Shown in pieces: positions 29,165 through 38,620 of a stretch of 64,000 nt of DNA. The translations under genes were made by a program, and so were the position numbers. Numbering within the stretch: position 1 is the first letter of the stretch; each line of letters starts with the position of its first letter. The stretch is from contig JAUCBJ010009057.1 of assembly GCA_032718475.1 (NCBI GenBank), positions 1 through 64,000 on the forward strand, written 5' to 3'. The DNA is from Nemertoderma westbladi (taxonomy: Eukaryota > Xenacoelomorpha > Nemertodermatida > Nemertodermatidae). Under the pieces are notes generated by a model. It was not told the DNA's origin, searched no databases, and saw only the letters and a program-made list of their open reading frames with translations.

Positions 29165-30007
29165 GCAAAGTAAAGGTTCCGAGTTTTATTTAGAGGCTAG
29201 TTCGGTCAGAGTTGGTGCAGATGCACAGTGCAAAGCGTGGTAGCGATCACAACAGTTGCCATGGCAATAGAGGCAGATACAGTCTGTTGAAAGTGAGTGG
29301 AAAGGCCGGTTTGTTTGGTAAATTTTGTGGTGAAAACCGTGAGATGTAAATCTTGTTAATACGTGACGATTGCGCTGTTTAGATAGTTTCCAGGTAGAAG
29401 AAGCAAAAGCAGGGCCATTTGAGTAATTTTCTTGGATAAAGTTGAGTTCACGGTTGTGGCGGTAATGATTGTATTGCGTAATAACTTCGGTGTTAAATAT
29501 CAGAGGTGTTTTCGTAATTATGTCTTCGATAAAAGATTGTTCATCAACGAGATGAAAAGCTAGAGTCGATGAAGCCGTGGTATGAAGGCCGAGCAACCGT
29601 TAAATGTAAGTTGATTTGATGCGGTCCAGTTCTTTCAGGTTTGCTAGGGTTAGGAAGCGGGCGAAGACAGGAAGGGCATAGAGAGCCATAGGGGCAATTT
29701 TCATCCTGAAAAGTTTTAATCCAGTGTTAACAGATAAAAGCCTGAGGTTGTTAAGAGAGCCCGTAATACTATACGATTTTTTCTTTTTTGAGGTAATATG
29801 TTTCGTGAAACTTAGCGAGGTCTGTAGTGTAACACCCAGGTAGTCGTATTCATTACATATTGTTATGTCGTTGCCGCCATATATAAATTTGTCTGCAGCG
29901 GCCAAACGTCCTGCCTTTCTAAATTTTACAATTTTAGTTTTCACTAAGTTGACGTCCATTCCATTTTTGAGACACCATGATTCAAGTACGTCCAAGCCAT
30001 GTAAATG
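29165..30007 (-). mobile_element. 5'-truncated LINE copy B, related to copy A
   Basis: The minus-strand coding part aligns with the C-terminal half of the LINE at 10813-12234, for example NGMDVNLVKTKIVKFR versus NGMEVNLIKTKIIKFR and SHGFHHKI in both. It is truncated at about 30007, after the YADD region, so only the thumb and C-terminal domain remain. Confidence 0.8.
29186..30007 (-). pseudogene. LINE ORF2 C-terminal fragment with one stop
   Basis: A single frame runs from about 30007 to 29186 with one in-frame TAA at 29600-29602, where copy A has a lysine codon (FIKRML versus YI-stop-RLL). It retains a Cys/His C-terminal cluster (CICLYCHGNCCDRYHALHC). The catalytic core is missing. Confidence 0.8.
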
Positions 30008-30251
30008 TAGATAATAATAAATTATTGGGATATTTTTCTTGCTGCATTAAAAACAGGCGTAACCTTTTAAAACTATTAGTTAAAAAAGTCTACAATCTCA
30101 CTCGTACTAACAGATTCACTCTACAATCTCAAAGGTACTACACTATTACTACTATAATCGGCCTGCTGCATTGAAACCGCACATTGAGATGCCTTGCCAG
30201 CTTAACAAAAACATTTTGTCACCACCATGCAATCCACAATAGGCAAGACTA

Positions 30252-31203
30252 CTTTCGCGAGATTATCCGCATCTTCAAAACCAGTGTACTTTAGGAGGCG
30301 TCTCACGAAAGTCATGGGCTGTCCACCATGCTTATTCTGCCAAAGCACAACATAGTGCACAGGCTGGTCCTCACGGCGAAAACAATGTCCTGCAAAGCGG
30401 AGGTGGCTTTGTTCTAGTGTCAAGCTTGGGGGAACCATTGAAACACCTCCAATATTATATAGTGTCTGGTTGGAGATGTGTTCATTGTACTTGACACAAT
30501 GAACCCGGCGTAGCATTCTTGTGAATGTGCCATCCAGAGATTTGGTGTCCCCAGCAGTTAGATCCCAGCATGGACTCCCATAGAGGAATACGGGAACTAC
30601 TGCTACTCTAAATAATAGGAACTTAAGCTTCCGATTAATTCTATGTGACTTCCAAATCCTGGAAAGCCCATTCAAGGCTGCCCGCGCCTTTCCCTTAAGA
30701 ATTCGAAGGTCCTCACCTGACTTCCGGATCCATGATCCCAGGTAACAGAAGTCGTCCAAATGCTCAAGCAAACCATCCTTTGAGCTTATGCTCATCCGTT
30801 CAAAGACTTGCTGAGGACTTTCAAAGTTAACTGTCAAAATGTTGGTCTTTCTGGAGTTAATAAAAAGACCAACACTAGAAGCAGCCTGTTCTATTGAGCT
30901 GAGCAGCCGTTGGGCTCCCTCTAGTGATTCTGAGAGTACTCCTAAGTCATCAGCAAAGTCTAGATCAGTTAGGTACTTGGCAGGATTTCCTCGACTTCTG
31001 GAGCCAGTAGGTGGAGTTATCATCACCCCATCATCATTATGATGATCTAAGGACATACGTAGAACATAGTCAACCACAATTATGAACAAGAATGGTGCAA
31101 GTGTGTCTCCTTGGAGGACGCCCCATAACACTTCAAATGGTTCTGTGTCACCATCAACAGTAGACACAAATGTTGTCGAACCATCGTATACTGATCTGAT
31201 TGC
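30252..31203 (-). mobile_element. internal fragment of the RTE-like LINE
   Basis: About 950 bp closely matching the reverse-transcriptase and C-terminal regions of the copy at 38621-41634: IRSVYDGSTTFVSTVDGDTE, VLQGDTLAPFLFIIVVDYVL, LDFADDLGVLSES and RMLRRVHCVKYN. The frame is open throughout. Both ends are truncated; the match starts at AIRSVYDG and stops just short of the normal C-terminus. Confidence 0.88.
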
Positions 31204-31744
31204 GTACGTCATCTCACTCATACTAACAGATTGAGTCCCTCATGTCTCGTATATGTCAAAATAGGTCCCTTTCTATTGTGACCGCCACAGATTGTTTCAC
31301 CTATCTGATTTTTTTTCGGATGAATAGGAATCCGCTTTCCAGCAAATTAAATTTAATATTTTGTACGATATTTTCATTATTATGAACAATTTATTAACAA
31401 AACCAGAATGACGGCAAATAAGCACCAAATAACCTAAACTAAATGATTCCTTACATTAAACACAGTTGCTTAGCAACATTAGTTAACTACTGATAGACCC
31501 TATGTCAAACACAATTAAAAAAATAATAATTTTCAATAAATTATATCTATAACCGTTACGTACAATATTCTATCAGAAAATATCATACGACAATATTTCC
31601 AAAAATATTGTCCCTTATTAAATTTTTAGATTTAGTTGAAATTATAATATTACTTCATTACTTACACTTACACACTATGAATTTGCAATTAACAACTGAA
31701 AATAGTCTGAAATAATAACAATATGAATTTAAAATAACATCATT
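31204..31744. other. AT-rich intergenic, no gene seen
   Basis: No open frame or repeat recognised. Confidence 0.4.
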
Positions 31745-32000
31745 TACATCAAACACAGGAGGCAACCCGAAGGCTCCTCTCTCTTGGCTGTTACCTATAC
31801 GGCGGGGATGGCGTCACAATAACTGCCAAAGTTCGATACTCGCACTATCCAACTCTACTAACTCCCCAGCATATGTCTGGTTCCCATTACAGCAGGGAGG
31901 GAGTTTAGCGAAAACTCGGCTGTTCATTTTCTAGGGATCGAACTCACGACCATCGGTTTAGAGTACCAACCCAACGCTCTAACTAATTTATCAACCTGGT
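31745..32000 (-). mobile_element. tRNA-derived SINE
   Basis: On the minus strand, TAGTTAGAGCGTTGGGTTGG fits a pol III A box and GTGAGTTCGATCCCTA fits a B box, about 40 nt apart as in tRNA genes. There is no acceptor-stem pairing, and an unrelated body of about 180 bp follows, ending near 31750. That arrangement is a SINE rather than a tRNA gene. Boundaries are approximate. Confidence 0.65.
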
Positions 32001-32039
32001 ATATTTTTCGTATACGAGGTAGATTATCTCTTTCTGGAG

Positions 32040-32110
32040 AATAGATTTGAGAATTAACCTGGAATTGAACCCACGCTTAGTTGATCAGGCCATGAAAGTT
32101 TTATTAGTAT
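32040..32110 (-). repeat. second tRNA-like fragment
   Basis: The minus strand has GCGTGGGTTCAATTCCAGG, a good B box, preceded by a weak A-box-like stretch. It may be the remnant of another tRNA-derived SINE. The region to 32400 is AT-rich with TA and ATT runs. Confidence 0.35.
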
Positions 32111-32412
32111 TGTTTGTTTATGTAATACAGGAATTTTAGAATAAAATTCTAAAAAAAATGAAAAAAATAAAATATATATATATTTTTTTTATTATTACAT
32201 TTTTTATTTTGTTATTTTTTATATATTTTTTTTTTATATATGTTATATACGACAAAGGTTAATATATTATTATATTATATTAATAATAATAATAATGAAA
32301 TTGCTATAAAACTAAATATAAAACTGCACCAGCATCCCACCACCAATCAGGACAATACAATTAAGACAATAAGGTTTAACATACAATTAAAATTAAAAAT
32401 GGTGCACCGTGG

Positions 32413-35400
32413 TCAATAATGGTCTGCGAGGTCATTCCCCCGCAGACCCGCACCATCCCCAAAGCCCAGCGCCCTCCAGGGACGCCGGCCACCACGCAAA
32501 CAGAGGGAGTTGGAGCGGAGGAGTGCGAACTGAAGCCGCCTCCGAACTCCCCCGAGAACGCAGGCTAGGCCACGATCCCGCATCCCCTGCCGCCGAGCCA
32601 CAAGGGTCTCAGCGAGGTGGCTGATGAAGGTATCAGTCTCCTTGCACCACTCCCCATCGGTGGTTCCGACAAGGGGGGTGAAGGAGAACCTTCTATCCTC
32701 GCACACCGCGCTATAGTGCACCTTCTTGGCTCGGACTCTCTGCTCGAGGACAGAGTCCAAGGACCGGTGAGCATATGAGGGGGCGTCGGCGTTTACGATC
32801 GCAATATCGAAAGACGCCGCCCTCTGCTCGGTCCAGACTCCCCTCGCCAGGAGATCAGCCCTAACTCCTCCCACCTCGCGGCCCCTTCTGTCCAGGTAGC
32901 CGGTGCACAGCGTGACTTCACGCTGCACACACGACCCACCAAAGGCAGAGGCGATAAGGTCCCCGAATACCTCCCGGACCTCATCGTGCCGCTTTATAAT
33001 CAGGCCACCCGACTTGCAGTTCAGGGCGTGGGTTGTCGTAAACGGCTCCCCACACCCCTCACACTTCGCCGGGAGGCCGGGCGGCGTGAGGCCGTACCTC
33101 AGCGCGAGGTTGTCGCGGAACACCTCCGGGGCCAGGTCGGTGTTATCGACCACGGAGGGCTGCGCCGACAGCCACCCACCCGTCTTGTGGGACACCGTAC
33201 GGTCCACAGTACGGCGCCTTTCGGCCGGGACGGATTGGATGGCGGACTCCATCGCTGCCTTATAGGCGGCGTCCTGGGCGACGCGACTCGCAGCCAACGC
33301 GGAGGCGAGGCAGGCGGAGTGGTCAGCGACGTTAAGGGGACAACCAGTCATCAGTGCCTCGACCACCCCAGCAGTCCCAGATAGCGACGCCTCCCTCGCG
33401 TGACCCCTCCGCATCAGGGGGTCCCGGATCCCGATCCCACCATGGCGGACAGGAAGGAGGATGAGCTCCTCATCCACAGATCCGGGGGAAGTCCCAAAGA
33501 GGGCCGGGATGAAGCGCCGCAACAGCTCCTGGCGGATTGGCGCCAGATCCTCGTCCCTTGTCTCCACCACCCGGAGCAGGTAGTCCCACTCCGCCTGGAT
33601 GCAGCGGGACATACCGGTGTGGGCGGTCTGCGGGTACTCCACAGCCACCTCGGAGAGCTGGGCGATACTCGCAACCCACCCCGCCACTTTCTCCGCTATG
33701 AACTCCCGCAGTCCCTGGGAGTCCCCCACGTAACCACCGAGGAAACGGTGGCCGGATACGATCTGGACTCCAGAATCCCCGAACACCTCCGTCGCCCTCC
33801 TCGCGTACTCCGGTTTCACAACAAGGTAGCTCTTCGCGGGTTCCGGTTTGTAGCCAATTCGGGGTCCACAGTGGCGCAGCTCCTCCCACCATTCCCACAC
33901 TCCGGCGATGGACCCCGCAGACGAGGCGTCATCAGCGTACCAACAATGCTTTTGCCAGCAGGTGGTACTTACAGGTGGCTGGTCTCTGGGTGGTGGGTAG
34001 CAGGGTTGCGTGTTGACGGGTAGCGGGTCTCTGGGTGGTGTATCGGCGGATAGTGGGTCTCTGGGTCGTGGGTCGCAGGGTGGCGGGTCTCTGTGTGGCG
34101 GGTGCCTCGTTGGCGGATCACCGAGTCTGAGTGGCGGGTCGCAGGGTGGCGTGTCGCCGGATGGCGGGTCGCCGGGTGGCGGGTCGATGGGTGGCGTGTC
34201 GCAGGGTGGCGGGTCGACAGCTGGTGGGTCGCCGGGTGGCGGGTGGCCGGGTGGCGGGTCGCCGAGTAGCGGGTCGAAGGGTGGCGTGTCGCCGGGTGGC
34301 GGGTCGCAGGGTGGCTGGTCTCCCGGTGGCAGTTCGCCGGAATGCGGGTCGTCTGACGACGGATCTCTGGATTTCTGGTCGCCGGATTGCGGGACGCCAG
34401 ACGACGGGTCTCTGGGTGGCGGATCGCTGGATGGCGGGTCACCGGGTGGCGGATCACTGAGTCTGAGTGGCAGGTTGCAGGGTGATGGATCGCTAGGGGG
34501 CGTTAGCGATCCGACTTCCCTCAGCGAGCGGACCATGGGGAGTGTCCCACAGCCGTAGCCCAGCATGGCGGCCGGGTCGCCCTGCGTATAGCCCTCCCTA
34601 CTCCACAGTGGTTTGCTAGACCCCTGTAGGTAGAGGGCTGCGTGGCCGTTATAAGCGTTATACAGGTACCGGGAGCACCGGTGCCAGTAAACGCGCGCGT
34701 TCCACAAGGCCACAGGGCGACTCAGGCTGTTGAAGGCATTTGCGGCGTCAACGAGGAGCATACACTCGGTGGAGGGTTGCTCAAACATCGCCGACATCGC
34801 GTGGACCGCGCCTTCAATCCCAGCCTTCACTCCCGCACAGAGCTGGTCCGCCCCACACTCAGTTATAAAGTCCATTTTAGTGGCCGAGGTGAGGCAGTTC
34901 GTGGTGAGCCGGTACAGAACTTCACCGATCCCGATCGGCCGGACGCCAGGCTCCTTGTCGATAGCGACGAGGCGGCACGCTCGTAGCGCCCGGATTTCCC
35001 CCCACGGGACCACCGAGTTGGCGAGGCGTCGAGCCAACCCAGCGACTGCCTCGCGGAGGCGGGAGCTGTGCGCCTCGTAGCGGGTGAGGAGGGCACTCCA
35101 CAGTTCGGCGTCACCACCAATGGGCCCGGCGCTACCACTAAGGTACCGCGATACCTTCAAGACGAGTTGCCCCGTAATGTCCACCGCTTCGAAGGGGGGC
35201 AACTCGTCGCACGGGTCGAATGCGTCTGGCGAGACGTCCAGCTGAGCCGGGTGTTTCGCGGCGAGGACGTCGCGAACCGTTACACCGACCGGCTGACCCT
35301 CAGCCTGGGACTCGGGGTCCAGCACTCCGCCGCTGTCCCGGTCCGTTACGAGGCGGACCGCGGACCGGTTCTGACCGGCCAGGATCTTCCGGTTGTAGGT

Positions 35401-35502
35401 CCTGGCCATGTTAGGTGGGGCTGAGCGAAGGGAGCGGGCGAATCTCGCGCTGCAGCGCTCCGCCTCAGCTATGAGCTGACGGAACTCCTCCCGTTCCCAC
35501 AT
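32413..35502 (-). CDS. reverse transcriptase with minisatellite insert and endonuclease-like C-terminus
   Basis: A 1,029-codon uninterrupted frame. RT motif A is LLVDAANAFNSLSR (about 247), motif B is GYTQGDPAAMLGYGCGTLP (about 305) and motif C is CWYADDASSAG (about 520). Between B and C a run of about 180 residues of D-P-P-P-G repeats is inserted in frame; it would normally be a short loop. After the RT come LLPVRHGGIGIRDPL, a Cys/His block (CEGCGEPFTTTHALNCKSGG then RHDEVR) and a block VRADLLARGVWTEQRAASFD then IAIVNADAPSY. The last two resemble a PD-(D/E)XK-type nuclease region by pattern; that is inference. Whether the enzyme still works with the insert is unknown. The true N-terminus probably lies in the overlapping upstream frame, so a frameshift separates them. 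Confidence 0.75.
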   Translation of the reverse strand: MWEREEFRQLIAEAERCSARFARSLRSAPPNMARTYNRKILAGQNRSAVRLVTDRDSGGVLDPESQAEGQPVGVTVRDVLAAKHPAQLDVSPDAFDPCDELPPFEAVDITGQLVLKVSRYLSGSAGPIGGDAELWSALLTRYEAHSSRLREAVAGLARRLANSVVPWGEIRALRACRLVAIDKEPGVRPIGIGEVLYRLTTNCLTSATKMDFITECGADQLCAGVKAGIEGAVHAMSAMFEQPSTECMLLVDAANAFNSLSRPVALWNARVYWHRCSRYLYNAYNGHAALYLQGSSKPLWSREGYTQGDPAAMLGYGCGTLPMVRSLREVGSLTPPSDPSPCNLPLRLSDPPPGDPPSSDPPPRDPSSGVPQSGDQKSRDPSSDDPHSGELPPGDQPPCDPPPGDTPPFDPLLGDPPPGHPPPGDPPAVDPPPCDTPPIDPPPGDPPSGDTPPCDPPLRLGDPPTRHPPHRDPPPCDPRPRDPLSADTPPRDPLPVNTQPCYPPPRDQPPVSTTCWQKHCWYADDASSAGSIAGVWEWWEELRHCGPRIGYKPEPAKSYLVVKPEYARRATEVFGDSGVQIVSGHRFLGGYVGDSQGLREFIAEKVAGWVASIAQLSEVAVEYPQTAHTGMSRCIQAEWDYLLRVVETRDEDLAPIRQELLRRFIPALFGTSPGSVDEELILLPVRHGGIGIRDPLMRRGHAREASLSGTAGVVEALMTGCPLNVADHSACLASALAASRVAQDAAYKAAMESAIQSVPAERRRTVDRTVSHKTGGWLSAQPSVVDNTDLAPEVFRDNLALRYGLTPPGLPAKCEGCGEPFTTTHALNCKSGGLIIKRHDEVREVFGDLIASAFGGSCVQREVTLCTGYLDRRGREVGGVRADLLARGVWTEQRAASFDIAIVNADAPSYAHRSLDSVLEQRVRAKKVHYSAVCEDRRFSFTPLVGTTDGEWCKETDTFISHLAETLVARRQGMRDRGLACVLGGVRRRLQFALLRSNSLCLRGGRRPWRALGFGDGAGLRGNDLADHY
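33970..34500 (-). repeat. 15-bp minisatellite inside the RT gene
   Basis: About 35 copies of a GGGTGGCGGGTCGCC-like unit (plus strand) with variants. The 15-bp unit encodes D-P-P-P-G on the coding strand and keeps the RT frame open. Other frames are open too, which explains several false long ORFs on both strands. Confidence 0.92.
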
Positions 35503-35945
35503 CCCGAGTCGACGCAGGATGGTCCGGCCGGATTAAGCCACGGCCCATCGAAGGCAGCCTCCAGTCGGTTGGACGTCGATGGCTCCGATGGTAGAGGAGA
35601 GGGAGTTGCTGCGGGATCCGGATCGTTAGCCAACGAGGAGGAGTTCGATGGCATCATTCCAGCACCACTGTCGGTTTCGTCTGCGCGGAGTACCGGGATC
35701 TGGGTGACCACGCCACTCCTCGTGTACGAGTCCGCACTCGCAAACGAATCCGAGTCCGATTCTTCTCCCTCGCTCGTTAACGCGGTGGAAACCGACAAGT
35801 TGTTGGGGTTCCCACACCGGCCGTCGTCCGATGGTTTGCACCCGGTGCATGGACTACCCGCGCGGACGCACCGGCACTTGGTGGAGGGGCCGCATAATGC
35901 GACCACGCAGCCGCAACATCGCTGGGAACTTTGCGACATAATCAC
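35469..35945 (-). CDS. N-terminal Cys-rich part of the retroelement protein
   Basis: 158 residues: CCGCVVALCGPSTKCRCVRA followed by SPCTGCKPSDDGRCGNP, a cluster of about ten cysteines likely to bind zinc, then an acidic, Ser/Pro-rich stretch. The same N-terminal pattern precedes this RT family in related elements as I remember them. It overlaps the RT frame by about 30 nt in a different phase, so one frameshift (or recoding) separates the two. Confidence 0.6.
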   Translation of the reverse strand: MIMSQSSQRCCGCVVALCGPSTKCRCVRAGSPCTGCKPSDDGRCGNPNNLSVSTALTSEGEESDSDSFASADSYTRSGVVTQIPVLRADETDSGAGMMPSNSSSLANDPDPAATPSPLPSEPSTSNRLEAAFDGPWLNPAGPSCVDSGCGNGRSSVSS

Positions 35946-36050
35946 ATAATTGTGTAATGATCTTCAAGCATTTATATTAAATAATTAAAATTATTACAGA
36001 GATGTTCAGATGTAACGATGTCAAAATTAGCGGTACCGTGTTACAGTATG

Positions 36051-38620
36051 TTACAACTCAGAAAACGCAGGGCTTCCAGAGTTATTTAACTATAATATTC
36101 GAATATAATACGTCGTAGTGTGTTTTTAGGCTATAAGCGGCGTTTTTTCATGTTACTTCCTGCAGAACCAGTTAAAAGGCTATAACTTTCGACGAGACAG
36201 TGCCAGTGACTTGAGAAAGTGTGAGACAATTGGGGTTACTATTCCCAATTTGTACACAGTGTTACAACTCAGAAAACACAGGGCTTCCAGAGTTATTTAA
36301 CTATATTCGAATATATTACGTCGTAGTGTGTTTTTAGGCTATAAGCGGCGTTTCTTCATGTTACTTCCTACAGAACCAGTTAAAAGGTTATAACTTTCGA
36401 CGAGACAGTGCCAGTGACTTGAGAAAGTGTGAGACAATTGGGGTTACTATTCCCAATTTGTACACAGTGTTACAACTCAGAAAACACAGGGCTTCCAGAG
36501 TTATTTAACTATATTCGAATATAATACGTCGTAGTGTGTTTTTAGGCTATAAGCGGCGTTTTTTCATGTTACTTCCTGCAGAACCAGTTAAAAGGTTATA
36601 ACTTTCAAAGAGACAGTGCCAGTGACTTGAGAAAGTGTGAGACATTTGGGGTTACTATTCCCAATTTGTACACAGTGTTACAACTCAGAAAACGCAGGGC
36701 TTCCAGAGTTATTTAACTATATTCGAATATATTACGTCGTAGTGTGTTTTTAGGCTATAAGCGGCGTTTTTTCATGTTACTACCTACAGAACCAGTTAAA
36801 AGGTTATAACTTTCGACGAGACAGTGCCATTGACTTGAGAAAGTGTGAGACAATTGGGGTTACTATTCCCAATTTGTACACAGTGTTACAACTCAGAAAA
36901 CGCAGGGCTTCCAGAGTTATTTAACTATATTCGAATATATTACGTCGTAGTGTGTTTTTAGGCTATAAGCGGCGTTTTTTCATGTTACTACCGACAGAAC
37001 AGGTTAAAAGGTTATAACTTTCGAGGAGACAGTGCCAGTGACTTGAGAAAGTGTGAGACAATTGGGGTTACTATTCCCAATTTGTACACAGTGTTACAAC
37101 TCAGAAAACACAGGGCTTCCAGAGTTATTTAACTATATTCGAATATAATACGTCGTAGTGTGTTTTTAGGCTATAAGCGGCGTTTTTTCATGTTACTTCC
37201 TACAGAACCAGTTAAAAGGTTATAACTTTCGACGAGACAGTGCCAGTGACTTGAGAAAGTGTGAGACAATTGGGGTTACTATTCCCAATTTGTACACAGT
37301 GTTACAACTCAGAAAACGCAGGGCTTCCAGAGTTATTTAACTATATTCGAATATATTACGTCGTAGTGTGTTTTTAGGCTATAAGCGGCGTTTTTTCATG
37401 TTACTACCTACAGAACCAGTTAAAAGGTTATAACTTTCGAGGAGACAGTGCCAGTGACTTGAGAAAGTGTGAGACAATTGGGGTTACTATTCCCAATTTG
37501 TACACAGTGTTACAACTCAGAAAACACAGGGCTTCCAGAGTTATTTAACTATATTCGAATTTATTACGTCGTAGTGTGTTTTTAGGCTATAAGCGGCGTT
37601 TTTTCATGTTACTTCCTACAGAACCAGTTAAAAGGTTATAACTTTCGACGAGACAGTGCCAGTGACTTGAGAAAGTGTGAGACAATTGGGGTTACTATTA
37701 CCAATTTGTACACAGTGTTACAACTCAGAAAACACAGGGCTTCCAGAGTTATTTAACTATATTCGAATATAATACGTCGTAGTGTGTTTTTAGGCTATAA
37801 GCGGCGTTTTTTCATGTTACTTCCTGCAGAACCAGTTAAAAGGTTATAACTTTCGACGAGACAGTGCCAGTGACTTGAGAAAGTGTGAGACAATTGGGGT
37901 TACTATTCCCAATTTGTACACAGTGTTACAACTCAGAAAACACAGGGCTTCCAGAGTTATTTAACTATATTCGAATATATTACGTCGTAGTGTGTTTTTA
38001 GGCTATAAGCGGCGTTTTTTCATGTTACTTCCTACAGAACCAGTTAAAAGGTTATAACTTTCGACGAGACAGTGCCAGTGACTTGAGAAAGTGAGAGACA
38101 ATTGGGGTTACTATTCCCAATTTGTACACAGTGTTACAACTCAGAAAACGCAGGGCTTCCAGAGTTATTTAACTATATTCGAATATATTACGTCGTAGTG
38201 TGTTTTTAGGCTATAAGCGGCGTTTTTTCATGTTACTACCTACAGAACCAGTTAAAAGGTTATAACTTTCGACGAGACAGTGCCAGTGACTTGAGAAAGT
38301 GTGAGACAATTGGGGTTACTATTCCCAATTTGTACACAGTGTTACAACTCAGAAAACACAGGGCTTCCAGAGTTATTTAACTATATTCGAATATAATACG
38401 TCGTAGTGTGTTTTTAGGCTATAAGCGGCGTTTTTTCATGTTACTTCCTGCAGAACCAGTTAAAAGGTTATAACTTTCGACGAGACAGTGCCAGTGACTT
38501 GAGAAAGTGTGAGACAATTGGGGTTACTATTCCCAATTTGTACACAGTGTTACAACTCAGAAAACACAGGGCTTCCAGAGTTATTTAACTATATTCGAAT
38601 ATATTACGTCGTAGTGTGTT
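36051..38620 (+). repeat. 208-bp satellite, about 12.4 copies
   Basis: Units begin at, for example, 36051, 36262, 36470, 36678 and 36886, a 208-bp period after a slightly longer first unit. Each contains a perfect palindrome TATATTCGAATATA (or a one-base variant), TACGTCGTAGTGTG, GGCTATAAGCGGCG and GAGACAATTGGGGTTAC. Units are highly similar. The last ends at 38620 directly against the RTE-like LINE. No coding potential. Confidence 0.95.

Larger units (their letters stand above)
32280..35945 (-). mobile_element. GC-rich retroelement, RT plus C-terminal endonuclease-like domain
   Basis: It reads on the minus strand from a Cys-rich N-terminal frame (35945-35469) into a long RT frame (35502-32413). 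It ends at an (AAT)n-like tail near 32280-32300. The coding part is strikingly GC-rich compared with AT-rich flanks. The combination of N-terminal Cys cluster, RT and C-terminal Cys/His plus endonuclease-like block matches a family I recall from cnidarian and other invertebrate genomes, usually annotated only as uncharacterised RT proteins. Confidence 0.75.

Noticed and set aside
31930-31995. A genuine tRNA gene
   Set aside because: A and B boxes are present but acceptor-stem pairing is absent and a SINE body follows.
33400-34558. Plus-strand and alternate minus-strand frames (RHPATRHP-type, GGSPGGGS-type)
   Set aside because: They are other readings of the 15-bp minisatellite inside the RT gene.
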